Part shown: positions 32,045-40,557 of the stretch, piece after piece
How positions within the stretch are numbered: position 1 is the stretch's first letter
Layout of the letters: every line of letters starts with the position of its first letter
Assembly: GCA_964483985.1 (NCBI GenBank)
Contig: CAZADS010000041.1
Span: forward strand, 1 to 45,510
Origin: CAZADS01 sp964483985
Lineage (GTDB): Bacteria > Pseudomonadota > Alphaproteobacteria > Thalassobaculales > Thalassobaculaceae
Direction: 5' to 3'
Length of the DNA stretch: 45,510 nucleotides
Position numbers and translations under genes: made by a program
Notes under the pieces: model-generated
Seen by the model: only the letters and a program-made list of their open reading frames with translations
What the model was told of the DNA's origin: nothing
Databases searched by the model: none

Positions 32045-33472
32045 ATGAGCTTGACGTCTTCACTCATTACCGCGACAAACGGCATACTTGGAGCCCAAGC
32101 CGGTATAGACGTAGTGGCTCGAAACATCGCAAATGTTAGCACAGAGGGTTATACTCGGAAAATCTACAGGCAATCAAACTTGGTTTTAGGGGGCGAGGGC
32201 AAGGGCGTAAAAATAGAGGAGATAGAACGCCAAGTCACATTTGGGTTGCAAAAGGAAGTACGGGAACAAAGCTCGGTCATTAAAAAATTGGACGTTCTGG
32301 TTGAATTTATGTCAAGAGTGGAACTCCGCTTTGGGCGTCCCGAGGACCAGGTATCATTATCAGCATTAGTTTCAAAACTTAAAGGGGCATTTCAGGACTT
32401 AGCGACAACGCCTGAGGACCTAAGCACTCAAGTTGCCGTTAAAACTGCCGCAAATAATTTGGCTAGAGGTTTCAACGATCTCAATGACCAGTTTCAAGGG
32501 TTGCGTGCAGAAGCCGATTCAAGAATTCAGGATCAAGTAGCAGATATAAATTCGGCAGTTACAAATGTTCAAACCCTAAATTTGGATATTGCGGAGCGAT
32601 CGGCTCAAGGGAAATCCGTCTCTGATTTAAAAGATCAACGCGATAAATTTGTCCGCCAAGTCAACGAAAAATTATCGATCAATTATTTCGAAGTAGGCAA
32701 TGAAGTTCTTAGTATATTTACAATTGGGGGCCATCTACTACTGGATGTGGGTCACAGAGAGCCGGTAACTTTTGCAGCCACGTCGGCTTACTCAGCGGCT
32801 ACGAATGGGCAGCCTCTTAGAATTGGAACAGAAAATGTAACTGCAAAAATTACGGCTGCAGAAGGTTCAATAGCCGGATTGTTATCGTTAAGGGATACAA
32901 TACTTCCTAACATTCAAGCGACATTGGATGATCTGGCATTTGAAATAGCAAATAATTTCAGTACCGTTCAAGTGAACGGGACAGCAGAGGTTGTAAACCT
33001 TTTCACTAATGGTGCAGGGACTGCTCCCCCTGGCGCTTTTACGGCCGGCTTTGCTGGTGAAATCCAACTTCGCACAGCCATTAATAATGATCCTAAATTA
33101 CTTGCTGATCCCCAGCCGGCGGCTGGATACACCTCAACGGGTCAAGGAGATCCGTCAATTGCGCTGGCTTGTATTGCTGTCTTTGAGGCCCAATGTGCCT
33201 TGTCGCGTGCTGCTACGGATAATGATACTTTGGAAGGTCATTTTGCCACGTTTATCGCTGATGTTTCAAGTCAAAGTGGTGAATTTGAAAGCCAATTTAC
33301 ATTTCAAACTCAATTTCGTGATGGGTTAGAGGCGCGGCTAAACAATGAAAGCTCTGTCAATACCGATGAGGAACTGACGGCACTGATTCGGTTGGAAGCA
33401 GCGTTTGGCGCTTCTGCTAGAGTCTTGAGCACCGTCCAACGTGCTGTCGACGAGTTGCTGAGTATTATCTAA
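32045..33472 (+). CDS. flgK: Flagellar hook-associated protein FlgK (HAP1)
   Basis: A 475-residue junction protein linking hook and filament. N-terminus ATNGILGAQAGIDVVARNIA followed by NVSTEGYTRK; a conserved middle helix region (LNLDIAERSAQGKSVSDLKD, QRDKFVRQVNEKL); C-terminus EELTALIRLEAAFGASARVL and STVQRAVDELLSII. AGAGG lies six bases before the ATG. First gene of flgK-flgL. It is shorter than E. coli FlgK (547 aa) in the outer domain. Confidence 0.93.
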   Translation: MSLTSSLITATNGILGAQAGIDVVARNIANVSTEGYTRKIYRQSNLVLGGEGKGVKIEEIERQVTFGLQKEVREQSSVIKKLDVLVEFMSRVELRFGRPEDQVSLSALVSKLKGAFQDLATTPEDLSTQVAVKTAANNLARGFNDLNDQFQGLRAEADSRIQDQVADINSAVTNVQTLNLDIAERSAQGKSVSDLKDQRDKFVRQVNEKLSINYFEVGNEVLSIFTIGGHLLLDVGHREPVTFAATSAYSAATNGQPLRIGTENVTAKITAAEGSIAGLLSLRDTILPNIQATLDDLAFEIANNFSTVQVNGTAEVVNLFTNGAGTAPPGAFTAGFAGEIQLRTAINNDPKLLADPQPAAGYTSTGQGDPSIALACIAVFEAQCALSRAATDNDTLEGHFATFIADVSSQSGEFESQFTFQTQFRDGLEARLNNESSVNTDEELTALIRLEAAFGASARVLSTVQRAVDELLSII

Positions 33473-33493
33473 AACGTTAAAAAGGCCAGAGTT

Positions 33494-34495
33494 ATGAGAA
33501 TTTCGACCGTTACATCCAATACCATGCTGGAAACCAACGTCCGGTCTCTCCAAAAGGAACTTTCCAGAATTCAACAGCAGGTTAGTACTGGGAAAATTGC
33601 CGAGGTATATTCTGGTTTAGGAAAAGAAGATGCCAGAGTTTCGATTAGATTAAGGGATACTATTGATAGTAGGGAAAGTTACATAGACAGCATAAAGTTA
33701 ACAAAAACCCGTATGGCCGTTATGGATGCTGCATTATTGCAGATGCAGGATTTGACCACTGAAATTCGCGTAAAGTTGATAGAACAAACGCAGGGGCAAT
33801 TTTCATCCGATCTTCCTATTATGCGGGCTTTTGCTAGCAGTGCAATTGACAGGTTAGCAAGTCTATTGAATTCTGAAATTGCCGGACGGTATATTTTCTC
33901 GGGACCAGCGAATGGCACCGAACCTGTAATTAACGCGGATACTATGAAGACAAACTTTCAAGCAGCTGTGAATTCGACTGTGGCGGGAGGGAATTCGGCC
34001 AACACGATCTTGGGTAACGCTAATACCTGGTTTAATACGAATACAAATTGGAACCGATTAAACGCTCTTCCCACTACTAATAAAACTACGATCCATTCTG
34101 GCACGGGACTTAATACAAGTTATGGCGAGATGGCACATCAGGAAATATTTGCGGATTTGTTTGAAGTGTTAAATATTTTCGCAGAGGTGGATATAGCCGC
34201 CGGCTCGGAAGCGGAATATCGCTCATTAGTAGATACCGCTCGTACAACGGTTGAAACAACTTTTGATTCTATCGGACAAAAAATTGCAGAATTAGGAGGA
34301 GTACAGCAAAGGCTTAATTTGTTGGAGGATGAGCACCGGGATACAATTGTCCTACTTAACGAACAATTGGCTGATATTGAAGATATTGATCCTTTTGAAG
34401 CGGTAAATAATTTTCAAATCTTGAGATCTCAAATAGAGACAACTTATAAAGTGTCCGGCGTGTCCCGCGGTTTGTCCTTGGTTGACTTTATTTAA
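33494..34495 (+). CDS. flgL: Flagellar hook-associated protein FlgL (HAP3)
   Basis: A 333-residue flagellin-like junction protein. The N-terminus MRISTVTSNTMLETNVRSLQ with ELSRIQQQVSTGK is typical, as is IAGRYIFSGPANGTEPV in the first third. The C-terminal helix has DIEDIDPFEAVNNFQILRSQ and ETTYKVSGVSRGLSLVDFI. It starts 21 bases after flgK with AAGG seven bases from the ATG. Confidence 0.92.
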   Translation: MRISTVTSNTMLETNVRSLQKELSRIQQQVSTGKIAEVYSGLGKEDARVSIRLRDTIDSRESYIDSIKLTKTRMAVMDAALLQMQDLTTEIRVKLIEQTQGQFSSDLPIMRAFASSAIDRLASLLNSEIAGRYIFSGPANGTEPVINADTMKTNFQAAVNSTVAGGNSANTILGNANTWFNTNTNWNRLNALPTTNKTTIHSGTGLNTSYGEMAHQEIFADLFEVLNIFAEVDIAAGSEAEYRSLVDTARTTVETTFDSIGQKIAELGGVQQRLNLLEDEHRDTIVLLNEQLADIEDIDPFEAVNNFQILRSQIETTYKVSGVSRGLSLVDFI

Positions 34496-34497
34496 AA

Positions 34498-34528
34498 CCA
34501 CTAACGGTTTTTCCAGAAAAATTAGTGG
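34498..34528 (+). terminator. Hairpin after flgL
   Basis: CCACTAA pairs with TTAGTGG, with an inner TTTTT/AAAAA stem. It starts two bases after the flgL stop and has no strong T run downstream. Confidence 0.6.
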
Positions 34529-34709
34529 CGGAAATAGTTTAATTGTTTTGTTATTTAAATTAGTATTTAATGCTTCTTAACTCGTAGATAAAGTGCGTAG
34601 TTAAGCCGCGCTCCGTTTGGACTAGACATAACACTCTTTTTCATATACGATGTAGTGTCAAAGGCGAAAAAATAGCCTGGTTGTTCTCCAGAATGGAGGG
34701 TTGAGGGAG

Positions 34710-35228
34710 ATGGAACTTCAGGTAAATGGGCTGGCTACAGCCGGCTCGCGGTCATTCTCTGGTAACTCAGAAACAGAGGTGCGCCCTATAAGTGCCAAGG
34801 GCGTGGAGCTGGGTGAATCCCAACGACAGTCAAGTAACGGGCGGTTTTTGAGTCCGCTCCTTGCGTTTGATAATCGTGCTTTTGTGGTGATATTTCAGGT
34901 CCGGGATACCCAATCAGGTGACGTAGAAAGGCAATTTCCGCGACAAAGTGTTGTTGAGAGTATGAGAGTGGAACAAAATCCGCCGGAGATAGAGATAGCT
35001 CCGGAAGAAAGTAGTGCAAGTAGTGCACTAGGGGGAGAACTTACGATTGCTGAAGAAGCGGTTACAGGCCCTTCGGTAGGGCGTGTGGATAATGTTCCGA
35101 GCGCTGCTTTTATTGGTAACGGTGAGAATGTTAAGTTGAATACTGGTGGGCCGGAAATCGGCCAGTCTTCAGCAGGAGTGGCTGACGGGCTAGGGCCGTC
35201 GAATCAGGGTGTTAACATCCTAGTATAA
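34710..35228 (+). CDS. FlaG-like flagellar protein
   Basis: A 172-residue protein, largely low-complexity. The conserved part, about residues 50-85, is AFVVIFQVRDTQSGDVERQF followed by PRQSVVESMR. This resembles the FlaG core, in which a beta-hairpin (V..V.D..TGE..RQIP..) is preserved. FlaG proteins affect filament length or cap interactions. The ATG at 34710 was chosen because GGAGGG lies nine bases upstream; a TTG at 34701 is too close to that site. A weak sigma-54-like match (AGGCGAAAAAATAGCC at 34662) lies just upstream. The C-terminal half is acidic then Gly/Ser-rich and ends VNILV. Confidence 0.55.
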   Translation: MELQVNGLATAGSRSFSGNSETEVRPISAKGVELGESQRQSSNGRFLSPLLAFDNRAFVVIFQVRDTQSGDVERQFPRQSVVESMRVEQNPPEIEIAPEESSASSALGGELTIAEEAVTGPSVGRVDNVPSAAFIGNGENVKLNTGGPEIGQSSAGVADGLGPSNQGVNILV

Positions 35229-35370
35229 AATTTTTAAACACATTGATTTTGAATTAGTGTTCTCGGAGTTTGGGCGGTGTTGGACTAGTAATATTATTAC
35301 ATGTTTAAACTTTAGTTGAACGTATAATTAGATAACCTCATAGACAAGCATACAATATAATGGGTACAAT

Positions 35371-35406
35371 TGGCCCATAAATGCAATATATTGTATTTAT
35401 GGGCCA
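35371..35406. repeat. 36-bp near-perfect palindrome upstream of the TPR gene
   Basis: All 18 positions of one half pair with the other half without a loop; the only exception is one g/t pair (G-U in RNA). Arms start TGGCCCATAAAT and end ATTTATGGGCCA. CTTTTAAA follows on the plus strand. It ends 32 bases before the TPR gene's ATG. Possible roles: terminator of the FlaG-like gene, mRNA 5' hairpin, or protein-binding site. Confidence 0.85.
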
Positions 35407-35438
35407 CTTTTAAACGTTTGTTGATGACGAGGTATCAA

Positions 35439-36410
35439 ATGGAAGAAGAAAAGGCGACTGTTGTCGATGAGCTTCTATCCGAAGCCATATCCCATCATGA
35501 GGCCGGTCGGATTGAAAAGGCGCGTGACAGTTATTTAAAAGTCCTTGAGATAGAACCCCGTAACAGTAAAGCATTGGATTTAGCGGGACTATTATGTATG
35601 GAGTGTGGAGAGACTGACGCGGCTCGGGATTTTTATGAGTCTGGCCTCGAAGTTGACCCAAATCATGTGGGTTGCCGAGTGCATCTCGGCTTATTGCATA
35701 TGAACGGCAATGAATTAGAGGAGGCTGAATACCAATTTCGGGAAGCTATCAACGTTTCTGCGGAGGATGCGAGTCCGCACTTTTATCTCGGTCTACTCTT
35801 GCGGGGGATTCCAGGGAGAAGGAGCGAGGCATTTGAACAAATGCATGAAGCGGTGATCTTGGAGTCCGCTAATTCGCTTTATTTGTCTTGGCGTGGTACG
35901 CTCGCTTGGGAGTTAGGTGATGTTGAGCTTGCCCTGGTATCTTTCAGAGAAGCTCTTGAGCACGATCCGACAAACGTTGAGGCCGTAGCGCAGTTGGGGT
36001 CTGTTTTCCTAGAGTTAGAAGAGTTTTCCATAGCAGAGGATTGTTTTCGGGCAGGATTGAAACATGATCCAAAACACTCAGGCTGCCGTGCGAGGTTGGC
36101 TGATTTGCTTGGGAGAATCGGTAAGATAGACCAGGCGCGTGAGGAGTTTACACAAGTTATTTATGAAGCTCCAGACGATGCTCAGGCACGTGCAAGCTAC
36201 GCGGTATTTCTTGCTGCCGTGGGTGAAATAGAAGGGGCAAATAAAGCGTATAACGAGGCCATCGCGATGGATGAACGTAGTGTAGATGTACATTTGTCTT
36301 TATTGGAAATGTTTAACCGCTTAGGTAATATTGAGGGCATTAAACGAATGAAAGAAAAATTGCAGGCAATGGCACCTGATGATGCTCGGGTAAACGCAGC
36401 AATCGTTTAG
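35439..36410 (+). CDS. TPR repeat protein
   Basis: A 323-residue protein made almost wholly of TPR units at 34-residue spacing, about nine (ISHHEAGRIEKARDSYLKVL, VHLGLLHMNGNELEEAEYQF, AQLGSVFLELEEFSIAEDCF, ARLADLLGRIGKIDQAREEF). It is acidic and has no signal peptide or enzymatic domain. The ATG at 35439 was chosen, with GAGG about seven bases upstream; an upstream TTG would put the 36-bp palindrome into the coding region. It is likely a protein-protein scaffold. Its place between flgL/FlaG-like and flgI-flgJ suggests a flagellar role, but none can be named. Confidence 0.8.
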   Translation: MEEEKATVVDELLSEAISHHEAGRIEKARDSYLKVLEIEPRNSKALDLAGLLCMECGETDAARDFYESGLEVDPNHVGCRVHLGLLHMNGNELEEAEYQFREAINVSAEDASPHFYLGLLLRGIPGRRSEAFEQMHEAVILESANSLYLSWRGTLAWELGDVELALVSFREALEHDPTNVEAVAQLGSVFLELEEFSIAEDCFRAGLKHDPKHSGCRARLADLLGRIGKIDQAREEFTQVIYEAPDDAQARASYAVFLAAVGEIEGANKAYNEAIAMDERSVDVHLSLLEMFNRLGNIEGIKRMKEKLQAMAPDDARVNAAIV

Positions 36411-36485
36411 TGAAATATGTGGTAAGGCGACTGAGGACAAGCAAGCATTATGAATTTTTTTGATAGAGCTTTTTAATTGGTATTA

Positions 36486-36932
36486 TTAGGTTTCTGTTGA
36501 GAGAGCAATTGTGGCAGTTTCCGCTTTAAAATAAGCATCGTAGCCTCGTGGTCGTTGACCGAAAGCGGCAGGCGAAGATTTAACACCGCGTTGTTCTTTG
36601 ACGGCGTCAATAATTAAATTGATGACTCTATCTGTGGCATCATATGCGCCGCGCAATGCGATCATGTTGTCGGATAAAACTTCTCTGAAATTTTTATATA
36701 ATGTTTTGAGGTCGGCTCTTTCTTCCGATGTTAACGAATTGAGGATCTCTGGTTCGTTTTGAACTTTATTTTGTGCTTTGGTATACGCTTTAGTAAATTG
36801 TGCCTTCCTGGTTTGCAAAGAGCCTAGATCATTAAAAGCCCTGGCTGCAATTAGGCTATTTTCCTGTGACAAAACCTGCATGAGATTGTTAATGCTTTCG
36901 GCAAAGGATTTTATATCTTCTCTTGCGTCCAT
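36486..36932 (-). CDS. FlgN-like flagellar export chaperone
   Basis: A 148-residue, mostly helical protein with no signal peptide (FAESINNLMQVLSQENSLIA, ARAFNDLGSLQTRKAQFTKA, TSEERADLKTLYKNFREVLS, NMIALRGAYDATDRVINLII). The architecture and position after flgJ match FlgN-type chaperones of the junction proteins FlgK and FlgL. The start at 36932 was chosen because GAGGCG lies seven bases upstream; an ATG at 36947 would overlap flgJ and lacks a site. Last gene of flgI-flgJ-flgN. The identification rests on weak similarity plus context. Confidence 0.65.
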   Translation of the reverse strand: MDAREDIKSFAESINNLMQVLSQENSLIAARAFNDLGSLQTRKAQFTKAYTKAQNKVQNEPEILNSLTSEERADLKTLYKNFREVLSDNMIALRGAYDATDRVINLIIDAVKEQRGVKSSPAAFGQRPRGYDAYFKAETATIALSTET

Positions 36933-36933
36933 G

Positions 36934-37269
36934 TTATTTCGCCTCATTTAACGCTAATAATTGACGTTCTATAGAATCCGCTAGGCCAATACCACCTGAC
37001 TTTGCGACCAAATTTCCATATTCCTGTGTGAGCATGTCTCGAAAGATGGCTTCTCCATTTCCACCGCCCATCAACCCATCGGTTTTTAACCCCTTAAACA
37101 TGTGGCCTAACATCTGACCGAGAAACATACCCTCGAATTTCTCGGCAACGTGCCTAATCTTTTCTCTTTCCGTTGCGGTCCTATGTTGAGTAGGATTCTG
37201 GGCCTTGGTTTTTGATAAAATTGCATCTGGGGCTATCAAATTTAGGTCGCTAGGTAGATCCATTCGCAT
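36934..37269 (-). CDS. flgJ: Rod-binding protein FlgJ (single-domain)
   Basis: A 111-residue protein with only the rod-binding domain: VAEKFEGMFLGQMLGHMFKG, LMGGGNGEAIFRDMLTQEYG and IGLADSIERQLL. The C-terminal muramidase domain of enterobacterial FlgJ is absent, which is usual in alphaproteobacteria. It acts in rod assembly in the periplasm. GAGG lies nine bases before the ATG. It starts 12 bases after flgI. Confidence 0.88.
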   Translation of the reverse strand: MRMDLPSDLNLIAPDAILSKTKAQNPTQHRTATEREKIRHVAEKFEGMFLGQMLGHMFKGLKTDGLMGGGNGEAIFRDMLTQEYGNLVAKSGGIGLADSIERQLLALNEAK

Positions 37270-37281
37270 TTATATTTTCCT

Positions 37282-38430
37282 CTACATTAATTCTATTTCG
37301 GCCTGTAAAGCGCCGGCTGCTTTTACCGCTTGAAGGATGGAAATCATGTCCCGTGGTCCTATACCCAGAGCATTTAGGCCATTTACCAGTTCTTGGAGAG
37401 TAACGCTTTGAGGCAGGACCGTTAGGCGCTTGTCTGCATCTTCATCAATTTCGATTTGTGTCCTGGGTACTGTAACTGTTTCTCCTGTTTCGGAAAACGG
37501 CTTAGGTTGTGATACCTGAGGAGTTTCGGTTATACGGATAGTGAGATTTCCTTGCGCTATTGCTACAGTGCTAATCCTGACGTTTTCTCCCATAACAATT
37601 ATTCCGGTCTGTTCGTCAATTACCACTTTAGCAGTCATGTCAGGAGTAACCTGCAATTGCTCAATATCAGTGATTAGTGCTACCGTATTCCCGCGGTAGG
37701 CATTGGGTACTATTAAATTCACAGTGGCGGGATCTCGAGGTTGGGCGATTGGCGCGCCAGCGAAGGCGTTGATTGCCTGCGAGATTCGACGAGCAGTGGT
37801 AAAATCTGGATTTCTTAAAGATAGTTTCACGGTAGCCATACGTTGTAAATTGAATTCGATTTCCCGTTCAATAATGGCGCCGCTTGCTATACGTCCATTG
37901 GTTGGAACTCCTCGGCTGACTGTAGCGCCTTCCCCTTCAGCTGAAAAACCACCAATAGCAACTGGTCCCTGGCCTACCGCATACACTTCTCCATCTGCAC
38001 CCACTAAAGGCGTGACTAATAGAGTACCGCCTAACAGGCTTTCCGAATCTCCAATCGCGCTTATGGAAAGGTCGATTCGCGTTCCTTGCTGAGAAAATGG
38101 GGGGAGCGTGGCGGTTACCATCACGGCCGCTACGTTATCTGTTCTGAGTGCATCGTCGCGGGCGTTTACTCCTAGGCGCTCGAGCATACCTACAAGGCTC
38201 TCTCTAGTAAAAATAGAGGTGGTAAGTGTATCGCCAGTGCCATTTAATCCCACAACCAAGCCATATCCTATGAGCATATTTTCTCGCACGCCCTCAAAAT
38301 CTACTATATCTTTTATGCGAGTTTGAGCAAACGATGTGGTGCTAATGTTGAGGATAAATAATTGTACTAAAACGAAAAAAACTATTTGTTTCCATATAGT
38401 TTTGTGAATTGTTGGAAAAATCTGAAACAT
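37282..38430 (-). CDS. flgI: Flagellar P-ring protein FlgI
   Basis: A 382-residue periplasmic protein. A Sec signal peptide (hydrophobic IVFFVLVQLFILNIS, cleavage likely after TTSFA) precedes QTRIKDIVDFEGVRENMLIG. Family blocks are YGLVVGLNGTGDTL, NVAAVMVTATLPPFSQQGTR, GGTLLVTPLVGADGEVYAVG and the C-terminal LQELVNGLNALGIGPRDMIS followed by ILQAVKAAGALQAEIELM. It forms the bushing around the rod in the peptidoglycan layer. First gene of flgI-flgJ-flgN behind a sigma-54-type promoter. Confidence 0.96.
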   Translation of the reverse strand: MFQIFPTIHKTIWKQIVFFVLVQLFILNISTTSFAQTRIKDIVDFEGVRENMLIGYGLVVGLNGTGDTLTTSIFTRESLVGMLERLGVNARDDALRTDNVAAVMVTATLPPFSQQGTRIDLSISAIGDSESLLGGTLLVTPLVGADGEVYAVGQGPVAIGGFSAEGEGATVSRGVPTNGRIASGAIIEREIEFNLQRMATVKLSLRNPDFTTARRISQAINAFAGAPIAQPRDPATVNLIVPNAYRGNTVALITDIEQLQVTPDMTAKVVIDEQTGIIVMGENVRISTVAIAQGNLTIRITETPQVSQPKPFSETGETVTVPRTQIEIDEDADKRLTVLPQSVTLQELVNGLNALGIGPRDMISILQAVKAAGALQAEIELM

Positions 38431-38478
38431 TCGGCTGTACCAGTGCTTTCGTTGCTCGACCTCTATTTGGATTTACAA

Positions 38479-38494
38479 TGCGAAAATCATGCCA
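38479..38494 (-). promoter_or_regulatory. Candidate sigma-54 promoter of flgI-flgJ-flgN
   Basis: On the minus strand TGGCATGATTTTCGCA has the 14-base GG-to-GC span; TTGC reads TCGC. The predicted start is near 38469, about 40 bases before flgI. Confidence 0.62.
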
Positions 38495-38676
38495 AAGTGT
38501 TATTTCTTTAAATCCAGGTATCAGTTATCACTTGGGAAGTTGAAATGGTTCACCGGCTCCTGCGTTAATTTTGGACGAGGTTCGCAATATTCTGTTTATT
38601 ATTTTATAAAAAATTAATTCATCCTTTGCTTCGTGTTATAATTATGAAGTGAAATGATTTTGAAAAAAGATCCGAA

Positions 38677-39099
38677 ATGAAAGTTGACCCAACCAGACGT
38701 AGTGGAACGGCTAATGTGCGGCGTTCGGATAGTTCTGATAAAAAAGTCTCTGAAAATTTCGCTGAATTGTTAAAAGCTGAGGCTCCGTTGGAATCCGCTT
38801 CGGGTACAAATGCAGCTCCAGCAGTGGATGCGCTGCTATCGATCCAGGAATTTTCGGACTCAAAGACGGGTCAAAACCGAAATGCTCAAAATCGAGCTGA
38901 ACTTATATTAGAGCGTTTAGAAGAGATTCGTACTGGACTCTTGGTAGGGGGGATCCCTCGATCCCAATTAAGTGAGTTGGCCCAGGCAGTTCGAAAAGAT
39001 AGGGAAAGCTATATAGACCCCCTATTAGCTGAAGTTTTGGACGATATTGAATTGCGTGCTATGGTTGAATTGGCTAAATACGATCGCGATGCAGAGTGA
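38677..39099 (+). CDS. fliX: Flagellar assembly regulator FliX
   Basis: A 140-residue FliX. The N-terminal half is variable; the C-terminal core ILERLEEIRTGLLVGGIPRS, QLSELAQAVRKDRESYIDPL and AEVLDDIELRAMVELAKYDR matches the family. In Caulobacter FliX couples completion of the early basal body to activation of the sigma-54 regulator FlbD. Its presence fits the sigma-54-type promoters around it. It is divergent from flgI, across 246 bases. FlbD itself is not in this window. Confidence 0.88.
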   Translation: MKVDPTRRSGTANVRRSDSSDKKVSENFAELLKAEAPLESASGTNAAPAVDALLSIQEFSDSKTGQNRNAQNRAELILERLEEIRTGLLVGGIPRSQLSELAQAVRKDRESYIDPLLAEVLDDIELRAMVELAKYDRDAE

Positions 39100-39247
39100 T
39101 TTATTTTAAGCGAAGCTCGCCTTTTTTTTAAATAATCTATAAATCATTGAATCTTGGTGTTGCGGCTCAGATATCGGCTACATATACTCCCGTCGCTTTC
39201 TAAGTAAAAAATGTTATTGAAAAACACTTGTAGATGGGAGATTGAGG

Positions 39248-39664
39248 ATGGGAGTGACTCTTTCGCCGGATTACGAACCGTCGGAAGACGAGGATTTTAT
39301 GAATCCTCAGCAATTGGAATTTTTTCGCCAGATGTTGCTTAACTGGAAAAATGAGCTAGTGCGCGAAGCTGGAGAAACTTTGAACAACCTTACGGAAGGT
39401 AATCTCCAGCAGCCTGATCTGGCTGATCGAGCCTCACTTGAGATAGAGCATCAAATAGAGCTCAGAACCAGAGATCGAGAACGTAAATTGATAAGCAAAA
39501 TTAACGCGGCTTTGGGTAGGATCGAAGACGGCAGTTATGGTTATTGTGAGGAGACTGACGAGCCGATAGGAATAAAACGCTTAATGGCTAGACCGATTGC
39601 TCTTCTCAGTCTCGAGGCACAGGAACGTCATGAAAGATTAGAGCGAACGCACCGGGATGATTAG
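39248..39664 (+). CDS. DksA/TraR family protein, DksA2-like (degenerate zinc site)
   Basis: A 138-residue protein with the DksA coiled coil (EFFRQMLLNWKNELVREAGE, LIS..INAALGRIEDGSYG) and the C-terminal finger fold YGYCEETDEPIGIKRLMARP. Only one of the four zinc cysteines is kept: C, T, S, A at the four positions, as in zinc-independent DksA2. DksA proteins bind RNA polymerase through the secondary channel with ppGpp. The ATG at 39248 was chosen, with GGGAG seven bases upstream; a TTG at 39242 is less likely. It lies between fliX and flgH, as often in related genomes. Confidence 0.85.
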   Translation: MGVTLSPDYEPSEDEDFMNPQQLEFFRQMLLNWKNELVREAGETLNNLTEGNLQQPDLADRASLEIEHQIELRTRDRERKLISKINAALGRIEDGSYGYCEETDEPIGIKRLMARPIALLSLEAQERHERLERTHRDD

Positions 39665-39685
39665 AATTGGACAGCTTAAAGGCAG

Positions 39686-39718
39686 ACACAAAGGCCATCT
39701 AAAAGAAGACCTTTGTGT
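39686..39718. terminator. Hairpin between convergent dksA-like gene and flgH
   Basis: ACACAAAGG pairs with CCTTTGTGT around a 15-base loop. It lies between two convergent stops. No T run follows on either strand. Confidence 0.55.
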
Positions 39719-39740
39719 GATTATAAATCTAAATCAAATT

Positions 39741-40514
39741 CTAAAATGGCATCAATATTTCCAATATCTGTGATCCATAACGCATCTGTTGAAGATCGTG
39801 CAGATGACCGCGACCCCCGTAGGCAATTCGTGCCTCGGCCATTTGATCATAACTTACTGTATTAGCCGACGCTATATCTTGGGGACGGATGATGCCGCCA
39901 ACAACGACTTCTCTTATCTCAAAATTTACTCGTATTTCCTGTCTTCCGAACAATACAAGATTGCCATTTGGTAAACGTTGAGTGACCACAGCCGCTATCC
40001 TAAGATTTACGGTTTCTTCCCGATCTATGCGACCTCTTCCGTCGTTAGCCATAGCCGTATTCAAATTTAAAAGGTTTTCGCCTGTAAGGTTTCCGTCTGT
40101 TGGTTCCGGTAATGCATTCCCTAGGAGATTTTGGGCCCCGAACAAACCATTAACGTCCAAGTCGTCCGATTTTGATCTATCATGGCGAGTGCGATTATCT
40201 AACTGGGCATCGTCTTCGATATCTACAACGACGGTGATAATATCTCCGACCTCGCTGGCTCTTTGATCTTTGAAAAATGCTCGAGACCCTTCCTGCCATA
40301 ATGAATTAGCTTGGCGGGTTATCCGCTTTGGGGCCGGCATCGGCAGTGAAATTGGCTTATAACTAGTACTTTTATTTGGATTGTCAATTTTTGTGAGCTG
40401 AGGTGCGTGCCCAAGGCTGGACAGTTTATTCAGCGTGTTGCAGGCATTTAACGAAAGGCTAACAAATACCATTAAAAGCAATCGTGCACTCATCCTTCTG
40501 TACAATTTGAACAT
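39741..40514 (-). CDS. flgH: Flagellar L-ring protein FlgH
   Basis: A 257-residue outer-membrane lipoprotein. The lipobox is LSLNAC, after a short basic N-terminus. Conserved blocks: QANSLWQEGSRAFFKDQRAS, EVGDIITVVVDIEDDAQLDN, VTQRLPNGNLVLFGRQEIRV and GIIRPQDIASANTVSYDQMA followed by EARIAYGGRG. It forms the L-ring bushing. The ATG at 40514 was chosen, with AGAAGG eight bases upstream; a TTG at 40532 would include that site. Last gene of flgF-flgG-flgA-flgH. Confidence 0.95.
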   Translation of the reverse strand: MFKLYRRMSARLLLMVFVSLSLNACNTLNKLSSLGHAPQLTKIDNPNKSTSYKPISLPMPAPKRITRQANSLWQEGSRAFFKDQRASEVGDIITVVVDIEDDAQLDNRTRHDRSKSDDLDVNGLFGAQNLLGNALPEPTDGNLTGENLLNLNTAMANDGRGRIDREETVNLRIAAVVTQRLPNGNLVLFGRQEIRVNFEIREVVVGGIIRPQDIASANTVSYDQMAEARIAYGGRGHLHDLQQMRYGSQILEILMPF

Positions 40515-40557
40515 TGCGACAATCCTTCTCAAAACTTCTGCCTCAAATTTCCAAGAA

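Noticed and set aside
34662..34677. AGGCGAAAAAATAGCC before the FlaG-like gene as a sigma-54 promoter
   Set aside because: The spacing is right but most consensus positions are lost. It is mentioned only as a weak possibility under the gene.
38553..38584. TGGACGAGGTTCGCA before fliX as a sigma-54 promoter
   Set aside because: The GG-to-GC span is 13 bases, one too short for this strictly spaced promoter type.
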